The notes beneath the pieces are model-generated. The model was not told the DNA's origin. It searched no databases and worked only from the letters and a program-made list of their open reading frames with translations. This document shows positions 1 through 6,674 of a stretch of DNA of 64,000 nt, one piece after another. Numbering within the stretch: position 1 is the first letter of the stretch; the number at the start of each line of letters is the position of its first letter. The stretch is taken from positions 62,001 to 126,000 of the forward strand of contig NZ_JACHJQ010000013.1 of the NCBI RefSeq assembly GCF_014203735.1, read 5' to 3'. The translations under genes were made by a program, and so were the position numbers. Source of the stretch: Actinophytocola algeriensis. GTDB lineage: Bacteria > Actinomycetota > Actinomycetes > Mycobacteriales > Pseudonocardiaceae.

Positions 1-740
1 TACGCGCCCTCGGCCATCGGGTCGTTGTGCGCGTACAGGACCTGGATGTCCGGGTGCGCCTTGAACAACGCGTCCGCCTGCGACTGGCCCTTCTCCCGCA
101 GCCAGTCACCGTCGACGCTCTGGACGATCTCGATGTCCTTGCCCTCGATGCCCTCGCGGAACCCGTCGCCGCGCTCCTTGGCCGGGGTCGAGCCCGCCAG
201 GCCGCGGATCTCACCGATCTTGCCGCCGTTCGGGAGCAGCGTCGTCGCCACGTACTCGCCGGCCGTGCGGCCGATCTCGACGTTGTCCGCGCCGATCCAG
301 GTGGTGTACGCGTCACCGTCGACCTTGCGGTCCAGCACGATCACCGGGATGCCCTTGTTGTACGCCTTGGCCACCACCGCCGTCAGCGGCGTCGCCTCGT
401 TCGGGCTGATGATCAGCAGGTCGATCTGCTTGGTGAGGAAGTTCTCCACATCGGACACCTGCTTGGCGTTGTCCTGCTGCGCGTCCGCGAACTCCACGCT
501 GAACTGCGGCACCGACTCGGCCGCGGCCTTGATGTCGTCGTCCATCCGCTGCCGGTACGGCTCGGCGACGTTGGCCTGGCTCATGCCGATCGTGTACTTG
601 CCGTCAGGACCGCCACACTCGCTCTCCTGCGCGCCCCCACCGCCCTGACCACTGTTCTCGCTGGTCGTTCCACATGAGACGGACAGACTGAGCGCGGTGG
701 CCGCGGTGAGCACGGCGGCCACGGCACGACGACGGGCCAT
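1..740 (-). CDS. Sugar ABC transporter substrate-binding lipoprotein (3' end cut by window edge)
   Basis: Periplasmic-binding-protein-type sugar receptor, here an extracytoplasmic lipoprotein. The reading frame starts at ATG 738-740 and stays open to base 1, so the C-terminus is missing. The N-terminus has an Arg-rich start, a hydrophobic stretch and a lipobox-like LSVSC with Cys at residue 23, followed by a Gly/Ser/Asn linker. The mature part reads IGMSQANVAEPYRQRM, then DAQQDNAKQVSDVENF, IDLLIISPNEATPL, GIPVIVLDRKV and LYAHNDPMAEGA, the signature blocks of the RbsB/YtfQ (Peripla_BP_4) family. It is the last visible gene of an ATPase-permease-receptor operon, 55 bp after the permease. YtfQ-like blocks suggest a furanose or other monosaccharide, but the ligand is not determinable here. 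Confidence 0.93.
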   Translation of the reverse strand, partial: MARRRAVAAVLTAATALSLSVSCGTTSENSGQGGGGAQESECGGPDGKYTIGMSQANVAEPYRQRMDDDIKAAAESVPQFSVEFADAQQDNAKQVSDVENFLTKQIDLLIISPNEATPLTAVVAKAYNKGIPVIVLDRKVDGDAYTTWIGADNVEIGRTAGEYVATTLLPNGGKIGEIRGLAGSTPAKERGDGFREGIEGKDIEIVQSVDGDWLREKGQSQADALFKAHPDIQVLYAHNDPMAEGA

Positions 741-795
741 GTCGGATCCTCTTTCCTGGTTTGACAGACGTGTGGCAGAAGATGTGGCTGTGCGG

Positions 796-1845
796 TCAGA
801 CGGTCGGCCGCAGGCGCTGCAGCCCGGCGGCGACGACGATGACGAGCCCCTTGACGAGCAGCTGGACGTTCGGGTCCACGCCGTGGAGACCGAGGAAGTT
901 GTTGAGCACACCGAGGAGCAGCGCGCCGGCGACCGTGCCGACGACCGAGCCCCGGCCACCCATCAGGCTCGTGCCGCCGATGACGACGGCCGCGATCGCG
1001 TCCAGCTCGTAGCCGAACCCGTCGTTGGGGCTGCCCTGGTTGAGCTGGCCGGCGTGCACGATGCCCGCCAGCGCCGCCAGGAACCCGCAGATGCAGAACA
1101 CGATGACCTTCACGCGGGTCACCGGCACCCCGGAGAGCCGCGCGGCCTTCTCGTTGCCGCCGATCGCGTACACGTGGCGGGCGAAGGCACTGGTGCGCAG
1201 GAACACGATCGCGACGACGGCGACGACCGCGAAGATCAGCGCGGGGATCGGCACGATCCCGTTGAACGTGCGCTCCCCCAGCAGGGAGAACGTCACCGGC
1301 GCCTCGCCTGGCCCGTCGCCGTACGCGATGGCGACGCCCTGCCCGCCCGACCAGATGCGGGCGAGACCTCTGGCTATCTGCATGCCGGCGAGCGTCACGA
1401 TGAACGCCTGTATGCCGAACAACGCGGACGCCATCCCTTGCAGGAAGCCGAAGAACAGCCCGATCGCCAGCACGATGACGACGGTGGCGACGACCCCGAA
1501 GTCGTCGTTCACCATCAGCACCGCCGACCCGACCGCGGCGAGACCGAGCACCGCGCCGACGGACAGGTCGATGCCGCCGACGAGGATCACGAACGTCATG
1601 CCGACGGCCATGATCCCGATCTCGGACATCGCGCGGACGACGTTGGCGAGGTTGTCCGCGTTGAGGAACAGCAGCTCGCCGTTGTGCCGCGGCGAGAACA
1701 CCACGGCTACGACGAACACCGCGACCAGGCCGAACAGGCTCTGGAAGCGGAACAGCGCGTTCACGAACTCCCGGCGCTGTTTCCTCTGCTGTGGCGGCGG
1801 TTCCGGCTCGGCACCGGCCTGCTTGGTCGTCACCTCGCTGGTCAT
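796..1845 (-). CDS. Sugar ABC transporter permease, RbsC/YtfT type
   Basis: Inner-membrane permease of a CUT2-type sugar importer, 349 aa, the usual length for RbsC/XylH-like proteins. After a charged N-terminus of about 25 residues with a QQRKQRR stretch there are many hydrophobic helices. The family loop with GGIDLSVGAVLGLAAV (about residues 90-105) is present, as is a C-terminal YELDAIAAVVIGGTSLMGGRGSV-like block split over residues 280-305 (EAA-like coupling region). The ATG overlaps the stop of the upstream ATPase gene (ATGA at 1842-1845), so translation is coupled. It presumably forms a homodimer with the ATPase beneath and the lipoprotein outside (family knowledge). Confidence 0.95.
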   Translation of the reverse strand: MTSEVTTKQAGAEPEPPPQQRKQRREFVNALFRFQSLFGLVAVFVVAVVFSPRHNGELLFLNADNLANVVRAMSEIGIMAVGMTFVILVGGIDLSVGAVLGLAAVGSAVLMVNDDFGVVATVVIVLAIGLFFGFLQGMASALFGIQAFIVTLAGMQIARGLARIWSGGQGVAIAYGDGPGEAPVTFSLLGERTFNGIVPIPALIFAVVAVVAIVFLRTSAFARHVYAIGGNEKAARLSGVPVTRVKVIVFCICGFLAALAGIVHAGQLNQGSPNDGFGYELDAIAAVVIGGTSLMGGRGSVVGTVAGALLLGVLNNFLGLHGVDPNVQLLVKGLVIVVAAGLQRLRPTV

Positions 1846-3407
1846 GCGTTCTCTCCTCCTTCAACCGCCAAAGCCGCGGAACCCTCACCCATCGACGCGG
1901 CCAGCAGGTCGGCCTCACCCGCCTGCCGCGTGTCCAGCTCACGCACGCTGCGCCCGCCGGACAGCACCACCACCCGGTCGCACACTCCGACCAGCTCGGC
2001 CAGCTCCGACGACGCGAGCAGCACGCCGATCCCCTGCTGCGCCGCCTCGCCGAGCAGCTGGTAGATCTCCGCCTTCGCACCGACGTCCACGCCGCGGGTC
2101 GGCTCGTCGAGCAGCAGCAGGACCGGTTCGGTCAGCAGCATCCGGCCGAAGACGACCTTCTGCTGGTTGCCGCCGGACAGCGTGCCGACCGCGTCACCGA
2201 TCGAGCCGAGCTTCACCTTCAGCTCGGCGGTGATCCGCCGCACGGCACCGGTTTCCCTGGCCCTCGGCACGAACCCGGCCGTGGCGATGCGATCCACAAT
2301 GGACAGCACGGTGTTCGCGGCGACCGAGTGTTCCAGCGACAGCCCCGCGATCCGCCGGTCCTCCGGCACGAGCGCCATGCCCGCGCGCAGCGACTGCCGG
2401 GCGCCGCGCGGGTGGAAAGGCCTGCCGCGGAACAGGATCTCGCCCCGCAACGTCCCGGCCGAGCCCGCGCCGTAGAGGGTCTCGAGCAGCTCGGTGCGCC
2501 CGGAGCCGAGCAGCCCGCCGACGCCGACGATCTCGCCCCGCCGGACGGCCAGGCTGATGCCGTCGGGTTCCCGCCGCCCGGACCGCTCGCGCCGCGGGGT
2601 GAGCGCGAGGCCGGTGACGCGCAGGACCTCCTCCCCCGGATCGACGTCGCGCGTGCGGAACATGGCCTGCACGGGCCGTCCGACCATGGCCTCGGCCGCG
2701 GCCTCCGCGGTCATGTCCCGCGTGTCGAACCCGGCGACCACGGAACCGTTGCGCAGCACGGTCGCCCGGTCGGCGATGCGGCCGATCTCGTCCATGCGGT
2801 GGGAGATGTAGACGATCCCGACCCCGGCCCTGCGCAGCTCGGAGATCACCGTGAACATCTGCTCGACCTCGACCGGCGAGAGCGCGGAGGTCGGCTCGTC
2901 CATGATCAGGACCTTCGCGTCGAGGGACAGCGCCTTCGCGATCGTCACCAGCTGCTGCTCGCCGGTGCGCAGCTCGCCGACCGGTCTGCGCGGGTCGAGC
3001 GCGACGCCGCAGCGCTCCAGCAGCCCCCTGGTCACCTGGTTCGTGCGGCGTCGGTCGACCGTGCGCAGCCGGGTCCGGAGCTCACGGCCGAGGAAGATGT
3101 TCTCCGCCACCGTGAGACCGGGCACGAGGTCCAGCTCCTGGTGGATCATGGCGACGCCCGCGCGCTGCGCGTCGGCAGGCGCGGCGAACCGCACCGGAGC
3201 ACCGCCGATCGAGACCGTGCCGTCGTAGTCGGTGACGTCGCCGGACAGGATCTTCATGAGCGTCGACTTGCCCGCGCCGTTCTCGCCGAGCAGCGCGTGC
3301 ACCTCACCGGCCCGCACCGTGAGGTCGATGTCGCGGCAGGCGCGCACACCGCCGTACGACTTGCTGATGCCGATCATCTCGACCAGCGGGTTGACAGCGT
3401 TGTCCAT
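1842..3407 (-). CDS. Sugar ABC transporter ATP-binding protein with two ABC domains, RbsA/MglA type
   Basis: Cytoplasmic energising subunit of the sugar importer, 521 aa, as expected for tandem-domain CUT2 ATPases. Domain 1 (about residues 8-245) has Walker A GENGAGKST, a Q-loop region and Walker B VLIMDEPTSAL. Domain 2 (about 262-510) has the typical degenerate Walker A (GLLGSGRTE), signature LSGGNQQKVVFGRM and Walker B LLLLDEPTRGVD. The weak second P-loop is normal for this family. First gene of the operon, directly behind a strong promoter with a LacI-type operator (3431-3483). The start at 3405-3407 has a purine-rich GAGGGAGC just upstream. Carbohydrate class is clear; the exact sugar is not. 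Confidence 0.96.
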   Translation of the reverse strand: MDNAVNPLVEMIGISKSYGGVRACRDIDLTVRAGEVHALLGENGAGKSTLMKILSGDVTDYDGTVSIGGAPVRFAAPADAQRAGVAMIHQELDLVPGLTVAENIFLGRELRTRLRTVDRRRTNQVTRGLLERCGVALDPRRPVGELRTGEQQLVTIAKALSLDAKVLIMDEPTSALSPVEVEQMFTVISELRRAGVGIVYISHRMDEIGRIADRATVLRNGSVVAGFDTRDMTAEAAAEAMVGRPVQAMFRTRDVDPGEEVLRVTGLALTPRRERSGRREPDGISLAVRRGEIVGVGGLLGSGRTELLETLYGAGSAGTLRGEILFRGRPFHPRGARQSLRAGMALVPEDRRIAGLSLEHSVAANTVLSIVDRIATAGFVPRARETGAVRRITAELKVKLGSIGDAVGTLSGGNQQKVVFGRMLLTEPVLLLLDEPTRGVDVGAKAEIYQLLGEAAQQGIGVLLASSELAELVGVCDRVVVLSGGRSVRELDTRQAGEADLLAASMGEGSAALAVEGGENA

Positions 3408-3430
3408 GCTCCCTCGTCGCCAGTCGTCAG

Positions 3431-3483
3431 CGTCTGGGAAATCGATTACCCGAGACGCTAGGGGCGGTGCGGGACGGTGTCAA
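3431..3483 (-). promoter_or_regulatory. Promoter with LacI-family operator for the sugar ABC operon
   Basis: On the minus strand a near-consensus promoter reads TTGACA (3478-3483), 17-bp spacer, TAGCGT (3455-3460). Just downstream, over the expected transcription start, lies GGGAAATCGATTACCC (3436-3451), centred on AATCGATT, the palindromic core common to LacI-family operators. An outer CGTCT/AGACG repeat extends the dyad to 3431-3457. This predicts repression by a LacI-type regulator released by sugar. No lacI-family gene is visible in this window; it may lie beyond base 1. Confidence 0.8.
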
Positions 3484-3530
3484 GGGTGCGAACGAGGATG
3501 GCGCGGAGCCGCCGACCGGCAGGGCCCCGA

Positions 3531-3582
3531 GTCACGAAGGGGTCCTTCATCACACCGCTCCACACGAAGGGGTCCTTCGTCA
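3531..3582. repeat. Two copies of a short hairpin repeat, ACGAAGGGGTCCTTC(A/G)T
   Basis: A 17-bp motif occurs at 3534-3550 and 3564-3580, 30 bp apart. Each copy folds on itself (GAAGG, loop GGT, CCTTC), with extra pairing from flanking AC/GT in the second copy. The pair lies between the divergent sugar operon and toxin-antitoxin locus, away from both -10 boxes. It could be a dispersed intergenic repeat or a bidirectional structure; no T-run follows. Confidence 0.6.
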
Positions 3583-3626
3583 CGCGGGTGCGCACGTTCG
3601 CGCACGAGCGTGCTAGCCTGAATCGC

Positions 3627-4202
3627 ATGTCCGCGCTACGAACCGCACTGGCCCGCGCCGGGCTTCGGGTCGAGGCGGACGAGTTTCTCGCACTGGTCGA
3701 GGACGCCGCCAAGCGGCTCTCCCCTGTCGACCCGCGCCCGGCCGACTACTTCACCACCGACCAGCGCACCGCGCTCACGGCGGTGGGGTTCGACCTCGCG
3801 CCACAGCGGCAGGGCGAACGGGACGTGCGGGCGCGGACGGTCGCGCTGCAGGCGGTCCTGCGCGACACGGCGCTGACGGTGGCGGGCGCGGCCGAACGGA
3901 TCGGCGTCGACGCCAGCCGGATCCGGCACCGGCTCGCGGCGGGCCAGCTGGTCGGCTGGAAGGACCGCGGCGGCTGGCGGCTGCCGGTGTGGCAGTTCAC
4001 CGACGACGACGTGCTGCCCGGGCTCGGGACCGTGCTCGCCGAGGTGCCCGCCGACCAGCCCGCGCTGGTGGTGGCCGCGTTCATGACCACACCGCAGACC
4101 GCGCTCGGCGACCCGCCCGTGACGCCGAGGGACTGGCTGCTGGCGGGCGGCATGCCCGAGAAGGTCGCGCGGCTCATGTCGGTACTGGGGACGCCTGCCT
4201 GA
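3627..4202 (+). CDS. Antitoxin-like DNA-binding protein of a RES toxin-antitoxin pair
   Basis: 191-aa protein, most likely the antitoxin and autorepressor for the RES-domain enzyme that follows after 1 nt. The middle (about residues 80-125: LTVAGAAERIGVDASRIRHRLAAGQLVGWK) looks like an excisionase/MerR-type helix-turn-helix with a short wing. The C-terminus has DPPVTPRDWLLAGGMPEKVARLMSVL, resembling the toxin-neutralising tail of Xre/MbcA/ParS-like antitoxins (DUF2384 context). The ATG at 3627 is chosen because a TAGCCT -10 box (3614-3619) leaves only 7 nt, suggesting a leaderless mRNA. The longer upstream frame would read through the hairpin repeats. Function is inferred mostly from pairing. 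Confidence 0.75.
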   Translation: MSALRTALARAGLRVEADEFLALVEDAAKRLSPVDPRPADYFTTDQRTALTAVGFDLAPQRQGERDVRARTVALQAVLRDTALTVAGAAERIGVDASRIRHRLAAGQLVGWKDRGGWRLPVWQFTDDDVLPGLGTVLAEVPADQPALVVAAFMTTPQTALGDPPVTPRDWLLAGGMPEKVARLMSVLGTPA

Positions 4203-4203
4203 C

Positions 4204-4857
4204 GTGTCCCGACTCCCCCTGCCCCCTTCGCCTTCCGTGCTGCACGCGCGCCTGCGCCCGCACGAGGACGTCGTCGCGCTGCCGACCTCCACCCGCCTCG
4301 TGCGGGTGTTCGTCGCCGCGGGCGCACACCAGCAGCGGTGGAACACCTTCCGCCACACCGGCCCGCTGCCGCACGCCAGGTTCGACCCGCAGCCGCCGCC
4401 ACCGAACGGTGGTGTGGTCACCGCGCCCAAGCACGGCGTCCTGTACTTCGGGCTGTCCGTGCGGACGTCCATCGCCGAGGTGTTCCAGGCGTCGTCCATC
4501 GTGGACAGATCGACGCGGCGGCCGCACCTGGCCGTGTTCGCGCCGGTCCGCCCGCTGAAGCTCCTCGACCTCTGCGGGCTGTGGCCGACCAGGGCCGGGG
4601 CGTCGCAGGAGATCTCCAGCGGACCCAAGGACATCACGCAGGCGTGGGCGCGGACGATCCGCGACGCGTTCCCCGGCCTCGACGGGCTCTGGTACCGCTC
4701 GTCGATGGACTCCGGCGACCCGGCCGTGTGCCTGTGGGATCCGCCTGCTGGCGACGCGCTGCCCCTCACGCCGGAAGTGCTGCTGCCGCTCGACTACCCG
4801 GGCCTCGACCTGCCGCTGGCCCGCATCTGCGACTCGCTGAACTACGTCCTCAACTGA
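4204..4857 (+). CDS. RES-domain toxin (NAD+-degrading enzyme family)
   Basis: 217-aa RES-family protein. Characterised members (MbcT of M. tuberculosis) phosphorolyse NAD+ and stall growth. Family landmarks in order: LVRVFVAAGAHQQRWNTFR (about 27-45, substrate Arg region), HARFDP (57-62), GVLYFGLSVRTSIAEVF (78-94, with the conserved Tyr and Glu), a middle LLDLCGLW strand, and YRSSMDSGDPAVCLW (about 164-178), where RES proteins carry their conserved Ser. Starts at GTG 4204, 1 nt after the antitoxin stop, so the two are translationally coupled. No truncation is seen, so the toxin is probably active when unbound. Transfer is plausible but base composition matches the surroundings. Confidence 0.88.
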   Translation: MSRLPLPPSPSVLHARLRPHEDVVALPTSTRLVRVFVAAGAHQQRWNTFRHTGPLPHARFDPQPPPPNGGVVTAPKHGVLYFGLSVRTSIAEVFQASSIVDRSTRRPHLAVFAPVRPLKLLDLCGLWPTRAGASQEISSGPKDITQAWARTIRDAFPGLDGLWYRSSMDSGDPAVCLWDPPAGDALPLTPEVLLPLDYPGLDLPLARICDSLNYVLN

Positions 4858-4877
4858 GGGCCTCCCCCGGCGCCGGG

Positions 4878-4950
4878 TAGGGGTTCCCCACTTCGGATTC
4901 TGGGGGTTTCCCCGGTGTCGGGAAGAGCTCGGGAACTTATCGTAAGGAAC
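4878..4950 (+). promoter_or_regulatory. Conserved upstream element, copy A (shared with 48783-48850)
   Basis: This 5' region carries TCCCCAC, GGATTC(T), GGGGGTTTCCC and TGTC in that order, then CGTAAGG about 46 bp after GGATTC. The same series in the same order and spacing lies upstream of the serine hydrolase gene at 48883. Both copies sit about 85-100 bp before the start codon. This looks like a promoter class or binding site shared by two unlinked genes; the factor is unknown. Confidence 0.6.
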
Positions 4951-4992
4951 GAGCCGGCTCGTGAATCACATCACACGAACAAGGAGGTCGTG

Positions 4993-5226
4993 ATGAACGA
5001 GCCAACCCGGTGCACGAGACCCGTCGACATGCCGAACCGCCCGCGTGTGTGGCTGGTCGGCCGGATCGGGACCACCCCCGACCCGATCGACCTGCCCGCC
5101 GTCCGGGACACCTGGTTGCGCACCTGGTTCCCCGGTGCCGACGGGATCTACCACACCGCGGACGGTCGGCACCACGCCACCTGGGCCGAGCTGCACGCTC
5201 GGTGCGACCTCGTCGAGGTGGCGTGA
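4993..5226 (+). CDS. Small protein of unknown function, 77 aa
   Basis: Begins at ATG 4993 behind a perfect AAGGAGG (4981-4987) with 5-nt spacing, so translation is well supported. The protein has an N-terminal charged/Pro region, then RVWLVGRIGTTPDPIDLPAVRDTWLRTWFPGADGIY and a WAELHARCDLVEVA tail. It has no signal peptide or membrane segment. I do not recognise the family. It is preceded by the conserved upstream element at 4878-4950 and is convergent with terC, whose stop lies 4 bp away. Confidence 0.7.
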   Translation: MNEPTRCTRPVDMPNRPRVWLVGRIGTTPDPIDLPAVRDTWLRTWFPGADGIYHTADGRHHATWAELHARCDLVEVA

Positions 5227-5230
5227 TCGG

Positions 5231-6412
5231 TCACCTGCCCGTTCGGTCGGCGGCGGTGTCACCGGCCTCGAGCGGCGACCGGTCGGTCTCCGTGCTCTCT
5301 TCGTCGTCGGTCCCGGTGACGGCGTCGGTCCCGGTGACGGCGTCGGTCCCGGTGACGGCGTCGGTCCCGGTGACGGCGTCGGTCCCGGTGACGGCGTCGG
5401 TCCCGGTGACGGCGGCCTCGGCCGGCGCCCCGTTCTTCTTCTCGTCCCTGCGGGTCTTCATGAGGCTGGCGACCGCGGTGATGACCAGGACGCCGATGAT
5501 CACCGACAGGGACAGCGGGATGCCGATGGTCGGCACGTTGAGGTGCTCGCCGCCGTTGAGGAACGGCAGCGTGTTCGTGTGGAGCGCCTCGAGGACCATC
5601 TTCACGCCGATGAAGCCCAGGATGACCGCGAGCCCGATCGACAGGTAGACCAGGCGCCGCAGCAGGCCGCCGAGCAGGAAGTACAGCTGCCGCAGACCCA
5701 TCAGCGCGAACGCGTTGGCCGCGAAGACCAGGAACGGCTCCTTGGTGAGACCGAAGATCGCGGGGATCGAGTCCACCGCGAACATGATGTCCGCCGAGCC
5801 GATCGCGATCATCACGATGAACATCGGCGTCGCGAAGCGCTTGCCGTCGATCTTCGTGAAGACGTGGCCGTGGTGGTAGTCGTCGGTGACGGGGAAGAGC
5901 TTGCGGGCCCACTTCGTGACCCGGTTCTCCTCGTAGTCCTCGTCGTCGTCGCCGCCGATACCGGAGCCCGACAGCTTGATCGCGGTGTAGATGAGGAACG
6001 CGCCGAACACGTAGAACACCCAGCTGAACTGGGAGATCGCGGCCGCGCCGACGGCGATGAAGATGCTGCGGAAGACCAGCGCCAGCAGGATGCCGACCAG
6101 GAGGACCTTGTGCTGGTGGATCTGCGGCACCTTGAACGCCGACATGATCACCAGGAAGATGAACAGGTTGTCCACCGAGAGGGAGTACTCGGTGATGTAC
6201 CCGGCGAAGTACTCACCGGCGTAGGTGCCACCCGAGAACATCCAGATACCGATGCCGAACAGCACCGCGCAGGCGACGTAGAAGGTGACCCAGCGCCCCG
6301 CCTCACCGACGCCGACCTCGTGTGGCTTGCGGTCGACGATCACCAGGTCGATCGCAAGTAGCACTAGGAGGCCGCCGATGGTGGCGAGCCAGATCCACGC
6401 GGGAACATTCAT
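5231..6412 (-). CDS. terC: TerC-family integral membrane protein (probable Mn2+/metal exporter)
   Basis: 393-aa membrane protein of the TerC/Alx family, implicated in manganese efflux in bacteria. Starts at ATG 6410-6412 with GGAGG 8 nt upstream. Conserved acidic membrane motifs are IDLVIVDRKPHEVG (helix 1 end), YSLSVDNLFIFLVIM and SADIMFAVDSIPAIFGLT, with about eight hydrophobic segments. A longer frame to 6547 merely translates the riboswitch leader. The C-terminal tail is unusual: after a Lys/Arg-rich KTRRDEKKNG it carries six perfect repeats of Val-Thr-Gly-Thr-Asp-Ala from an 18-bp DNA repeat, then a DDEESTETD acidic end. Expression is probably switched on by Mn2+ via the leader. Confidence 0.93.
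   Translation of the reverse strand: MNVPAWIWLATIGGLLVLLAIDLVIVDRKPHEVGVGEAGRWVTFYVACAVLFGIGIWMFSGGTYAGEYFAGYITEYSLSVDNLFIFLVIMSAFKVPQIHQHKVLLVGILLALVFRSIFIAVGAAAISQFSWVFYVFGAFLIYTAIKLSGSGIGGDDDEDYEENRVTKWARKLFPVTDDYHHGHVFTKIDGKRFATPMFIVMIAIGSADIMFAVDSIPAIFGLTKEPFLVFAANAFALMGLRQLYFLLGGLLRRLVYLSIGLAVILGFIGVKMVLEALHTNTLPFLNGGEHLNVPTIGIPLSLSVIIGVLVITAVASLMKTRRDEKKNGAPAEAAVTGTDAVTGTDAVTGTDAVTGTDAVTGTDAVTGTDDEESTETDRSPLEAGDTAADRTGR
5306..5413. repeat. Six perfect copies of an 18-bp in-gene tandem repeat (terC C-terminus)
   Basis: GTCGGTCCCGGTGACGGC occurs six times with no mismatch (5306, 5324, 5342, 5360, 5378, 5396). The unit is a multiple of three, so copy number changes only lengthen or shorten the VTGTDA tail of TerC. 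Perfect identity, even at third positions, indicates recent expansion by slippage or recombination. Confidence 0.97.
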
Positions 6413-6420
6413 CCAATGAA

Positions 6421-6544
6421 CCTCCGGTTCAACGGTTCTTACCGACAACCGGAGGTCTCTTCCGCAGGTCAGCGCCTGCCGGGGACGCCGGGACTCGAGG
6501 TCCGTGTTGACGACGCCGCCGCGAAGGAATACTCCCCTCCAACA
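6421..6544 (-). promoter_or_regulatory. yybP-ykoY-type (Mn2+) riboswitch leader of terC with a switchable Shine-Dalgarno
   Basis: Read on the minus strand, the leader has TTGGAGGGGAGTA at 6544-6532, a CGTCGTCAACACGG middle and GGAAGAGACCTCC near 6464-6452. These are the P1/L1 GGAGTA and AGAC blocks of the yybP-ykoY family, which sits before terC/mntP genes. P1 would pair GGAGG (6542-6538) with CCTCC (6455-6451). The 3' P1 strand extended, CCTCCGGTT (6455-6447), is also a 9/9 complement of AACCGGAGG (6429-6421), the Shine-Dalgarno of terC, enclosing a CGGT-AAGA-ACCG mini-hairpin. So ligand-stabilised P1 should free the ribosome site (inferred ON switch). Confidence 0.85.
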
Positions 6545-6674
6545 CATCCATTGTGGTGGTCATATCCGGAACACACCAGTCAGATCAGGTTGTCGAACAT
6601 CACATTCGGGCGATGCGGACCAATCGGTCAGGGGCTCTCAGCCACTCTCAGGAAACGTCCAATACGTTTTGAGC

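Noticed and set aside
1842-3407. Degenerate second Walker A in the sugar ATPase as a defect
   Set aside because: It is a normal property of the RbsA/MglA family.
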